DNA of 7,112 nucleotides from an uncultured Collinsella sp. (GCA_900765185.1 CAAFQT010000057.1:1-7112), one strand, 5' to 3'. Positions 1-5,969 are shown, counted from the first letter of the stretch. Notes: generated from the sequence alone by a model not told the origin. Numbers and translations are program-made.

Positions 1-267
1 CTCGTGCGTCAGGCAGCTCTCCTCCATCTTACTGGCGCCCAGGCCAAACACCAGACGGGGGTTGTAGAGCACGTGGGGCTCGCCGGCATCGTCCAGATAG
101 ACGCAGACCTTCTTGGTGACGCCGATCTGGTTGGCGGCAAGGCAGCCGGCATCGTCGAGCGACTTGATGGTATCGATCAGGTCCTGTGCCACCGACTCGT
201 CCTCGACGGTCGCGACCTCGCAACGCTGGGACAGAATAGCCTCGTCGTGGCAGAGCTCTTTAATCAT
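1..267 (-). CDS. def: Peptide deformylase, N-terminal part (runs off the window edge)
   Basis: Peptide deformylase removes the formyl group from the initiator methionine of new proteins in the cytoplasm, using a metal held by one Cys and two His. The 89 codons visible here carry motif 1 as GCLAANQIG (residues 41-49, with the conserved Gln at 47) and motif 2 as ESCLT (residues 83-87), whose Cys85 is the expected metal ligand. Between them is the usual strand pattern KKVCVYLDD...HVLYNPRLV. The HEXXH motif would lie beyond the window edge. Motif 2 differs from the usual EGCLS, and motif 1 has Gly-Cys where G-x-G is common; both fit the short, divergent deformylases of clostridia and actinobacteria. 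The start at 267 is chosen because GGAGGAA (271-277) sits 5 nt upstream of it. An in-frame ATG at 279 would place that ribosome site inside the gene. The gene diverges from the purine permease. The frame is open to the edge; the family is fairly sure. Confidence 0.85.
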   Translation of the reverse strand, partial: MIKELCHDEAILSQRCEVATVEDESVAQDLIDTIKSLDDAGCLAANQIGVTKKVCVYLDDAGEPHVLYNPRLVFGLGASKMEESCLTHE

Positions 268-300
268 ACGTTCCTCCATAGGGGTCGTTGTAACTGCTTA

Positions 301-306
301 AGTATA
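301..306 (-). promoter_or_regulatory. Candidate -10 box for the deformylase gene
   Basis: On the minus strand these bases read TATACT, a five-of-six match to the -10 consensus, 33 nt upstream of the start at 267. No convincing TTGACA-like box lies 16-18 nt further upstream. This is therefore a weak, position-based call. Confidence 0.3.
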
Positions 307-399
307 CGGTACCCACACATTTTCATGCGAAAAATACCGTCCGTCTGCTACAAAGCGCCGAACATCAACATGCGAGGAACAACAGCGTCGTAAAGGGGC

Positions 400-405
400 T
401 ATAGT
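400..405 (+). promoter_or_regulatory. Candidate -10 box for the purine permease gene
   Basis: TATAGT matches five of six positions of the -10 consensus and would give a leader of about 50 nt before the ATG at 461. The -35 region is poor: the best candidate is GGAACA at 376-381. I see no purine riboswitch in the short leader. The rest of 280-460 shows only a 6-bp inverted repeat (ACGGTA at 306-311 and TACCGT at 335-340) of doubtful meaning. Confidence 0.3.
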
Positions 406-460
406 GGGTGAGTTCGTGTCAATCGGCCTAAACTCGGGGCCGAACAAGGAAAGGGTATGC

Positions 461-1774
461 ATGGACGAACTATTTCACGTCAGCGAGCGCAAGTCCACAA
501 TCGGGACCGAACTCCGCGCTGGACTGACAACATTCCTGGCGATGGCCTACATCATCGCCGTCAACCCCGCGGTGCTCTCGGGCGCTGGCATCGATGCGGG
601 AGCGCTCGCCTGCGCCACCTGCCTGGGCGCCGGCATCATGACCATCTGCATGGGTATCTTCGCCAACCGCCCGCTCGCCTGCGCTTCGGGCCTGGGCATC
701 AACGCCATGATCGCGGGCATCACCACCACCATGTGCGGCGGTGACTGGCACGTGGCCATGAGCGTTATCTTCCTCGAGGGTGTCGTCATCTTGCTGCTTG
801 TCCTGTGCGGCCTGCGCGAGGCCATCATGGACGCCATCCCCGTGGTCCTGCGCCACGCCATCTCGGTTGGTCTGGGCCTGTTTATCGCCATGATCGGCCT
901 GTGCGACGCCGGCATCATCACCGCTGGTGCCGGTACGCTCGTCGGCCTGGGCGACATCGCCTCCCCCACCTTCATCGTCGGCATCATCTCCATCGTCGTG
1001 ACGGTTGCCCTGGCTTCCCGCAACGTGCCGGGCTCGCTGCTCATCGGCATCATCGTCGCCGTTATCGCCGGTATCCCGCTGGGCGTCACCCACGCCCCCG
1101 AGGGCCTCATCGCACCGCTCGACTTCTCGACCTTTGGTGCCCCGTTTGCCAGCACCGCCGATGGCAACATGGCCATCGTGAAGGTTCTGACCGACCCGAT
1201 GCTGCTCGTCGTTGCCTTCTCGCTGCTCATGAGTGACTTCTTCGACACCATGGGCACCGCGATGGCCGTCGCCAAGCAGGGCGAGTTCCTGACCGAGGAC
1301 GGCAATGTCGAGGACATCCGTCCCATCCTGGTCGTCGACTCCGTGGCCGCTGCTGCCGGTGGCTTTATGGGCGTCTCCTCCATCACCACCTTCGTCGAGT
1401 CCACCTCTGGCGCTGCCGACGGTGGCCGCACGGGCCTCACCTCCGTCACCACCGGCGTGCTGTTCATTCTCGCCGCGTTCTTCTCCCCTATCGTCACCAT
1501 CGTTTCCAGCGCCGCCACCTGCGGTGCTCTGGTCTACGTCGGCTACCTCATGATGAGCGAGGCCTCCGAGATCGACTGGTCCGACGTGTCGCAGGGTTTC
1601 CCGGCGTTCATGATTGTCGCCGGCGTGCCCTTCACCTACTCCATCTCTGCCGGCATTGGCCTGGGCTTTATCGCCTACGTGATCGTCGCGCTCTTTAAGG
1701 GCGAGGCCTCCAAGATCAAGCCGCTCATGTGGATCGCAGCCCTCGCCTTCCTCGTCTACTTCTTTGTAGCGTAG
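461..1774 (+). CDS. NCS2-superfamily purine permease, AzgA/PbuG type
   Basis: This is a complete 437-residue integral membrane protein, the normal length for the AzgA/PbuG branch (COG2252). That branch takes up adenine, guanine or hypoxanthine by proton symport. Family motifs in order are FLAMAYIIAVNP (residues 25-36, first membrane helix), ASGLGINAMIAG (75-86, re-entrant motif), DFFDTMGT (259-266) and FVESTSGAADGGRTGL (311-326, containing the conserved Glu313). Hydrophobic segments alternate throughout and the tail is hydrophobic. The motif at 75-86 has Ser where the family usually has Pro (APGMGLNA). The start at 461 is preferred because AAGGAAAGGG (446-455) lies just upstream; a GTG at 404 would add 19 residues that do not look like this family. 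The gene stands alone between a divergent deformylase and its own terminator. The family is sure; which purine it carries cannot be read from sequence. Its last 14 codons recur at 3801-3845. Confidence 0.92.
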   Translation: MDELFHVSERKSTIGTELRAGLTTFLAMAYIIAVNPAVLSGAGIDAGALACATCLGAGIMTICMGIFANRPLACASGLGINAMIAGITTTMCGGDWHVAMSVIFLEGVVILLLVLCGLREAIMDAIPVVLRHAISVGLGLFIAMIGLCDAGIITAGAGTLVGLGDIASPTFIVGIISIVVTVALASRNVPGSLLIGIIVAVIAGIPLGVTHAPEGLIAPLDFSTFGAPFASTADGNMAIVKVLTDPMLLVVAFSLLMSDFFDTMGTAMAVAKQGEFLTEDGNVEDIRPILVVDSVAAAAGGFMGVSSITTFVESTSGAADGGRTGLTSVTTGVLFILAAFFSPIVTIVSSAATCGALVYVGYLMMSEASEIDWSDVSQGFPAFMIVAGVPFTYSISAGIGLGFIAYVIVALFKGEASKIKPLMWIAALAFLVYFFVA

Positions 1775-1800
1775 CGGCAAAGCTGCCAAAGCAGAACACC

Positions 1801-1841
1801 AAAGCGCGGAGTCGCATCGAGCGGCTCCGCGCTTTTCTTTT
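1801..1841 (+). terminator. Rho-independent terminator of the purine permease gene
   Basis: An 11-bp perfect arm, AAAGCGCGGAG (1801-1811) with CTCCGCGCTTT (1825-1835), continues inward through TCGC/GCGG with one G-T wobble. This makes a 15-bp stem around a 5-nt loop (1816-1820). A T-rich tract follows (1833-1841). It starts 27 nt after the permease stop. A diverged copy is found at 3872-3910. Confidence 0.93.
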
Positions 1842-1884
1842 AAAGCCAGGCAACGCACGGACGCGCGATGTTGTGCTTCCCAAG

Positions 1885-1976
1885 TTTTGGACATTTTGCC
1901 CTCCAAACGGCACTACCGCCGGCTACATCCTGCAGATATGCTGGGCTTAATCGCATAGGCCCTATGAGGATGGGAG
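1885..1976 (+). promoter_or_regulatory. Conserved leader of surface gene 1: 39-nt block, palindrome, ribosome site
   Basis: The block at 1885-1923 matches 3953-3991 with a single mismatch, although the spacer just upstream (1842-1884) has diverged beyond easy alignment. It can fold into TTTGGA (1886-1891) pairing with TCCAAA (1902-1907), followed by CGGC (1908-1911) pairing with GCCG (1918-1921). After a further 31 nt comes the palindrome CATAGG-C-CCTATG (1954-1966). Next is GGGAG (1972-1976), 5 nt before the ATG at 1982. I could not assign a convincing -35/-10 pair; TATGCT at 1937-1942 is the nearest -10 match. The role is inferred from conservation: operator, promoter or folded leader RNA. 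Confidence 0.5.
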
Positions 1977-1981
1977 TAACC

Positions 1982-3778
1982 ATGACCGCCTTGTTCACGA
2001 CCCCCAAGCGCAATGACAAAACCTCTGGAGCCCATTTTGTCGAGCCCGACGTGCGCCGTCGCACGCTGCTCGCACACGGCAGCTGGCGTCGCGTGACGCG
2101 CCGCATCGTCTGCGGTCTGGCCTGCGCGCTCACGGTAAGTTCGCTGCTCATGCCGAGCGTCTCGCTCGCGGCCGAGTGGGTGGACGTCGGCGGCGTCCGC
2201 CACGAAGCGGCCGCGGGGCCCACGGGAGACGCCGCCGGCACCTGGTCATGGGATGGCGCCGACGACATGAGGCTCAACGGCTATGACGGCGGTGCGATCC
2301 AGGCTGCAGGTAAGCTCAACATTGCCTACGAGGGCAAAAACACCGTGAAAACCGAGCCCGATTACACTGGAGCCGCCATCAAGGCGCAGGATGGCACTAA
2401 CCAGAAAGCGGAGTTGAACATAACGAGCTCGAATAGCACGGATGAGCTCAATGTGACAGCCGAGGCCGATGCAATTAAATCCACAGGCGACCTCTCCATT
2501 TCTGGCCCAGGCACTGTGAACACCACAAGCACTTCTTCCGACGGAATTGAGGCAAAGGGCGATCTCTCTATCACGGGCTCGGGCACTGTGAATGCAACGG
2601 GCGGTACCGAAGGCATCCAATCCAAGGGCAAGACCACCATCGATTCCTCTGGCACAGTGATCGCTAAAGGAGGCGAAGGCTACGGCATCGCCGCGGGCAG
2701 TGACCTCATCATCAAAGGCGGTGGCAAGGTAGAAGCAAACTCTATCTCTATAGAAGAAGAAGCAGCGATTTGGGCTAAAGACGGCATCAACATCTCGGAC
2801 GGCAGCCAGGTTAAGGCAAACGCCGAGGGATATCTTGCCGTCGACACTGAGGGCAGTCTCGCGGTCACGAACGCCTCCCTTGACGCAAGCGGTGTTGAAT
2901 ATGGTGTCTATGCCTACAAGGGCGTTACGCTCGATCATGCGACCGTGACGGTCCGTACCAGCGCGAACGGCGGCCAGGCCATCGCCCTCATCACTGACGG
3001 GGGCGACATCGACATCAAGAACGGTTCCATCGTGGACGCGTTCGCGGAAGGCAAATTCTCGGTTGCAATCTCTACCAGAAACCACCAGCCAAACGTCGCT
3101 GGCGGCCACATCTACATCAGCGACTCCGTTGTTAAGGCTATAGCCCGCTATGTCGAGACCGGTGGCGATGGCCCCGATCACTACAGCAACGACCAAAGCG
3201 GCGGGGTCATCCCTGAGCCTAGGGGTCTGAACATCGGTATCTTCGCCCAGACCTACGAGGGCATCACGCCCGCGAGCATCTCGATCGTCCGCAGCAAGGT
3301 CACGGCCGAGGGAGACACGGCGGCAATCTTCGCCCTTGCCACAAGCGAGGACGGCAAGGCGATCGGCACCATCGAGATCGAAGGCGCTCCCATCCAGACG
3401 CCCACAGGCGGCAAGATCATTGGCTATAGCAACAGGGAAGCACTCGACGACGGCATCGTCTACGATATGGGTCAAACCATCGGCACGGGCGACGCCACGA
3501 TCAACTCCCCCTATGACGCCGCTGTCGCCAAGAGCACGGTCATCGTGCCTCCCGAGGAGATCAAACCCGAGGAAAAGCCCGGCGAGACCAAGCCCGAGGG
3601 TTCCAAGTCCGAGGGCACGAAGACAACCAAGACCGTTGCAGTTGCAGCCACGGGAGCCAAGACCGTCGGCAAGCTCGCGGCAACCGGCGACGCCTCGAGC
3701 GCAGCCATCGTGGCAGCCGCCCTTGCGGGAACAGCCGCCATCGCCGTAGGCGCCGTGGTGAGCCGCAAGCGCTCGTAA
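1982..3778 (+). CDS. Sortase-anchored beta-helix surface protein, copy 1
   Basis: This 598-residue protein is predicted to be secreted and linked to the cell wall. It has a long signal peptide: a basic n-region of about 41 residues with RRR at 25-27 and RR at 36-37 and 40-41, a hydrophobic core at 42-57, and likely cleavage after Ala63 (SLA|AEW). A TWSWDGADDMRLNGYDGG segment (87-104) follows. From about 163 to 330 come some seven rungs of 22-27 residues of the form DGIEAKGDLSITGSGTVNAT, typical of a right-handed parallel beta-helix. These resemble the Cthe_2159-like carbohydrate-binding domain by eye. A less regular beta-rich region holds GGHIYISDSVVKAIARY (374-390). A Pro/Glu/Lys-rich wall-spanning linker (522-548) precedes LAATGD (565-570), a hydrophobic segment and the tail SRKRS. 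LAATG fits the LAXTG motif of class E sortases. No catalytic residues are recognised; glycan binding or adhesion is inferred. The ATG at 1982 has GGGAG 5 nt upstream; ATGs at 1964 and 1970 lack a good site, and the latter is ACG in copy 2. Confidence 0.88.
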   Translation: MTALFTTPKRNDKTSGAHFVEPDVRRRTLLAHGSWRRVTRRIVCGLACALTVSSLLMPSVSLAAEWVDVGGVRHEAAAGPTGDAAGTWSWDGADDMRLNGYDGGAIQAAGKLNIAYEGKNTVKTEPDYTGAAIKAQDGTNQKAELNITSSNSTDELNVTAEADAIKSTGDLSISGPGTVNTTSTSSDGIEAKGDLSITGSGTVNATGGTEGIQSKGKTTIDSSGTVIAKGGEGYGIAAGSDLIIKGGGKVEANSISIEEEAAIWAKDGINISDGSQVKANAEGYLAVDTEGSLAVTNASLDASGVEYGVYAYKGVTLDHATVTVRTSANGGQAIALITDGGDIDIKNGSIVDAFAEGKFSVAISTRNHQPNVAGGHIYISDSVVKAIARYVETGGDGPDHYSNDQSGGVIPEPRGLNIGIFAQTYEGITPASISIVRSKVTAEGDTAAIFALATSEDGKAIGTIEIEGAPIQTPTGGKIIGYSNREALDDGIVYDMGQTIGTGDATINSPYDAAVAKSTVIVPPEEIKPEEKPGETKPEGSKSEGTKTTKTVAVAATGAKTVGKLAATGDASSAAIVAAALAGTAAIAVGAVVSRKRS

Positions 3779-3800
3779 ACACTTTTTCGCACGGGACGGG

Positions 3801-3845
3801 TGGATCGCGGCCCTTGCCTTCCTCGTCTACTTCTTCGTAGCGTAA
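3801..3845 (+). pseudogene. Relic of the 3' end of the purine permease gene
   Basis: Read from 3801, the codons give WIAALAFLVYFFVA followed by TAA, identical in protein sequence to residues 424-437 of the permease ending at 1774. Base differences are silent (for example TTT to TTC) and the stop has changed from TAG to TAA. Nothing upstream continues the permease: 3779-3800 is spacer after surface gene 1. The fragment has no start codon or ribosome site and cannot be a working gene. It marks the left breakpoint of the tandem duplication. Confidence 0.9.
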
Positions 3846-3871
3846 GGGCAAGGATGCAAAAGCTGAACAAT

Positions 3872-3910
3872 AAAGCGCGGAGTCGCCATGCGGCCCCGCG
3901 CTTTTCTTTT
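3872..3910 (+). terminator. Duplicated terminator, now ending surface gene 1
   Basis: AAAGCGCGG (3872-3880) pairs with CCGCGCTTT (3896-3904). After one A-C mismatch the stem continues as GTCGC (3882-3886) with GCGGC (3890-3894) around a 3-nt loop. The T-rich tail is at 3902-3910. It is the counterpart of the permease terminator at 1801-1841. No other hairpin lies between the stop at 3778 and this one, so it probably serves as the terminator of surface gene 1. Confidence 0.88.
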
Positions 3911-3952
3911 AGCGCCGGTCCCTGCGCCGGCATGCGGCCTATTTCTCCCCCA

Positions 3953-4044
3953 TTTTGGCCATTTTGCCCTCCAAACGGCACTACCGCCGGCAACATCCAG
4001 CAGATACGCTGAATCTAGTCGTATAGGCCCTATGAGAACGGGAG
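3953..4044 (+). promoter_or_regulatory. Conserved leader of surface gene 2: 39-nt block, palindrome, ribosome site
   Basis: This has the same architecture as the leader of surface gene 1. The 39-nt block (3953-3991) has one mismatch, which shortens the first hairpin to TTTGG/CCAAA. ATAGG-C-CCTAT lies at 4023-4033, exactly the same distance downstream as in copy 1. GGGAG (4040-4044) lies 5 nt before the ATG at 4050. The spacer before the block (3911-3952) is GC-rich and does not resemble its counterpart. No clear promoter pair is seen. Confidence 0.5.
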
Positions 4045-4049
4045 CAACC

Positions 4050-5762
4050 ATGGCAGCCTTGTTCACGACCCCCAAACGCAGTGACACTACCGCCGGAACC
4101 CATGTTGCCGAACCCGACGTTCGCCGTCGCATAGGACTCGCGCACGGCAGCTGGCGCCGCGTGACGCGCCGCATCGTCGCGGGCGCCGTGTGCGCGCTCA
4201 CGGTGAGCTCGCTGCTCATGCCGAGCGTCTCGCTCGCAGCGGAATGGGTCAAGGTCGGCGGCAACAAGTACAACACCGCGGCGAGCGACGAGGCCGGTAC
4301 CTGGTCGTGGGACGGCGCCGACGACTTGAAGCTCAACAACTATAACGGCGGCGAGATCCAGGCCGCAGGCAAGCTCAACGTGAATTACTCGGGAACCAAC
4401 ATCGTCACTGCCGAATTGATCGAAAGCATCAACGTTTTTCATGGCACTAACGAGAATGCCGAGCTCAATATCCAAGGCGACGAGGGCGGCACGCTCAGCG
4501 TGACATCTACTGAGGACGCTATCCTCTCCACGGGTAATATCAACATCGACGGAGCCGGATCCGTCAACGCCACGAGCACTGGGTTTGATGCCATCAATGC
4601 CGGAGGTGATCTCGCTATCAAAGGTTCGGGCAACGTCAACGCCACGGGTGCATCGGATGGCATCAGGGCAAACGGCAATATCACGATTGACGACAGCGGA
4701 GCCGTCACCGCCAGGGCTACCAAGGACAAGGGTATTGGAGCCGACAAGAACCTCACCATCAAGGGTGGCGGGACGGTCGAGGCAAGCTCCGAGAAAGATG
4801 CTGCCGTCGAGGCCAAGGGCAGCCTCGCAGCCACAAACGCCTCCCTCAACGTAAACGGTGTTGAATATGGCGTCTATGCCCACAAGGGCATCACCCTCGA
4901 TCATGCAAACGTGACGGTCCGTGCAAGTAAAGGCAGATACGGTGGCGCCAACGCCCTCTTCACCCACCAGGACGACATCGTCGTCAAGAACGGCTCCACC
5001 GTGGACGCGTTTGCGGAAGGCGAGGTTTCGGCTGCATTCTCCACCAGAAACGATCGGCCCAACGAGAAGGGCGGCCACATCTACATCAGCGACTCCGTTG
5101 TCAAGGCCATAGCCCGCTATGTCGAGAACGGCGACGGCCCCATCCCCTACAGCGAAAACCAAGATGGCGAGACGAGGCGCGAACCCCAAGGCGAGAACAT
5201 CGGCATCATCGCCCAGACCAGCGAGGGCGTCACACCCGCAGTCATCTCGATCATCCGCAGCAAGGTAACGGCCGAAGGAGATATAGCGGCAATCTTTGCC
5301 CGTGCCATGAGCGCTGACGGCAAGACAATCGGCACCATCAAGATTGAGAACGCCGCCATCCAGACGCCCGAAGGCGGCAAGGTCATTGACTATCGCAAGC
5401 TCCGTGACGGCATCTACGAGGCAGGCCAAGCCATCGGCACGGGCGACGCCACGGTCGACTCCCTCTATATCAAAGCAGTCGCCAAAAGTACGACCATCGC
5501 ACCTCCCGAGGTAGCCAAGCCGGAAGACCCCAAGCCCGACGAGACCAAGCCCGCAGAAAGCAAGCCCGCGGAGTCCAAGCAGAACCCCAAGTCTGAGGGC
5601 TCAAAGCCGACCAAGGCCGTTGCGGCTTCAACCACGAAAGCCAAGACTACCGGCGTGCTCGCGGCAACCGGCGACACCTCGGGTGCGGCCATCGTGGCAA
5701 CCGTCCTTGCGGGAACAGCCGCTATCGCCGCAGGCACCATGGCGAGCCGTAAGCGTTCTTAG
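4050..5762 (+). CDS. Sortase-anchored beta-helix surface protein, copy 2
   Basis: This 570-residue paralogue of the protein at 1982-3778 has the same order of parts. The signal peptide (1-63) differs from copy 1 at about 12 of its first 65 positions. TWSWDGADDLKLNNYNGGEIQAAG (starting at 84) is followed by beta-helix rungs from about 156 to 295, such as DAINAGGDLAIKGSGNVNAT. GGHIYISDSVVKAIARY lies at 341-357. A Lys/Pro/Glu-rich linker with a repeated KPAES lies at about 485-520. LAATGD (537-542), a hydrophobic segment and SRKRS close the protein. It lacks one rung of about 27 residues found in copy 1 at around residues 262-288. The segment after the first rung (about 111-160) differs strongly from copy 1. 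The start is supported by GGGAG 5 nt upstream. Its terminator at 5820-5857 is unrelated to that of copy 1. The role is inferred to be glycan or host-surface binding at the wall; no enzyme motif is recognised. Confidence 0.88.
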   Translation: MAALFTTPKRSDTTAGTHVAEPDVRRRIGLAHGSWRRVTRRIVAGAVCALTVSSLLMPSVSLAAEWVKVGGNKYNTAASDEAGTWSWDGADDLKLNNYNGGEIQAAGKLNVNYSGTNIVTAELIESINVFHGTNENAELNIQGDEGGTLSVTSTEDAILSTGNINIDGAGSVNATSTGFDAINAGGDLAIKGSGNVNATGASDGIRANGNITIDDSGAVTARATKDKGIGADKNLTIKGGGTVEASSEKDAAVEAKGSLAATNASLNVNGVEYGVYAHKGITLDHANVTVRASKGRYGGANALFTHQDDIVVKNGSTVDAFAEGEVSAAFSTRNDRPNEKGGHIYISDSVVKAIARYVENGDGPIPYSENQDGETRREPQGENIGIIAQTSEGVTPAVISIIRSKVTAEGDIAAIFARAMSADGKTIGTIKIENAAIQTPEGGKVIDYRKLRDGIYEAGQAIGTGDATVDSLYIKAVAKSTTIAPPEVAKPEDPKPDETKPAESKPAESKQNPKSEGSKPTKAVAASTTKAKTTGVLAATGDTSGAAIVATVLAGTAAIAAGTMASRKRS

Positions 5763-5819
5763 ACGCCTCTGCGCACATGGCAGCTCCCGCGAAGGCCCCG
5801 AGCCCCAGCACCGTTTAAC

Positions 5820-5857
5820 AACGCCACCGCCGAGCTCCCCTCCGGCGGTGGCGTTTT
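5820..5857 (+). terminator. Rho-independent terminator of surface gene 2
   Basis: AACGCCACCGCC (5820-5831) pairs perfectly with GGCGGTGGCGTT (5844-5855). A further G-C pair closes a 10-nt loop, and TTTT (5854-5857) ends the structure. It lies 58 nt after the stop. It has no counterpart after surface gene 1, so it is probably the original terminator of the single ancestral gene. Confidence 0.92.
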
Positions 5858-5902
5858 CCATATGCGTCCGCAGGGGATGCACGAGATTGTCTTTGGTCTA
5901 GC

Positions 5903-5920
5903 CCAACCGGCATACGTTGG
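5903..5920. repeat. Small inverted repeat upstream of the esterase gene
   Basis: CCAAC (5903-5907) and GTTGG (5916-5920) form a 5-bp inverted repeat with an 8-nt spacer, 50 nt before the esterase start. It could be an operator or chance. TTGTCT (5887-5892) and CATACG (5911-5916) would be a weak promoter pair with an 18-nt spacer, in which case the repeat would overlap the -10 box. Nothing else stands out in 5858-5969. Confidence 0.25.
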
Positions 5921-5969
5921 CGTGCGACAATTGGGGCTGCCGATATCACAACACTGAGAGAAGCCCGTC

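Larger units (their letters stand above)
1730..3792 (+). repeat. Tandem duplication, unit 1 (permease tail, terminator, leader, surface gene 1)
   Basis: This unit runs from the TGG codon opening the last 14 codons of the permease to a short way past the stop of the first surface gene. Every element in it recurs in the same order in 3801-5776: permease tail, stop, 26-nt spacer, GC-rich terminator, diverged spacer, conserved leader block, palindrome, ribosome site and coding sequence. The left edge is sharp, because the bases before 1730 and before 3801 are unrelated. The right edge is soft: weak similarity past the stop codons continues to about 3792 and fades. Confidence 0.85.
3801..5776 (+). 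repeat. Tandem duplication, unit 2 (permease-tail relic, terminator, leader, surface gene 2)
   Basis: This is the second copy of the block at 1730-3792, in direct orientation and lying immediately next to it. It begins exactly at the TGG codon of the permease-tail relic. Similarity to unit 1 continues past the stop codon of surface gene 2 to roughly 5776. Unit 2 is shorter, mainly because its coding sequence lacks one beta-helix rung of about 81 nt. Divergence is uneven along the unit, so the duplication is not recent. Confidence 0.85.

Noticed and set aside
4..393. Plus-strand open frame of 129 codons over the deformylase start
   Set aside because: It lies opposite recognisable deformylase motifs and runs through the divergent promoter region. 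No family features are seen.
404..460. Earlier GTG start for the purine permease
   Set aside because: The added 19 residues are not family-like, the GTG overlaps the candidate -10 box, and the ATG at 461 has a good ribosome site.
470..1906. 478-codon open frame on the minus strand opposite the purine permease
   Set aside because: Its product is dominated by Asp, Gly, His and Glu with no domain pattern. It is the mirror of a high-GC gene, and the plus-strand permease is certain.
1885..1923. Known riboswitch or CRISPR repeat
   Set aside because: There are only two copies, explained by the duplication, with no spacer array. The fold does not match purine, c-di-GMP or other riboswitch cores that I can recognise.
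2246..3475. Long minus-strand open frames opposite both surface genes (here and 3981-5429), alike in the two copies
   Set aside because: They look somewhat protein-like and are similar to each other, but the similarity follows from the duplicated plus-strand genes. The plus frames have signal peptides, rungs and sorting signals with matching ribosome sites.
1730..5776. Insertion sequence or transposon carrying the surface genes
   Set aside because: No transposase, terminal inverted repeats or target-site duplications are seen. The repeats are direct and include a neighbour gene's tail, as expected for simple tandem duplication.
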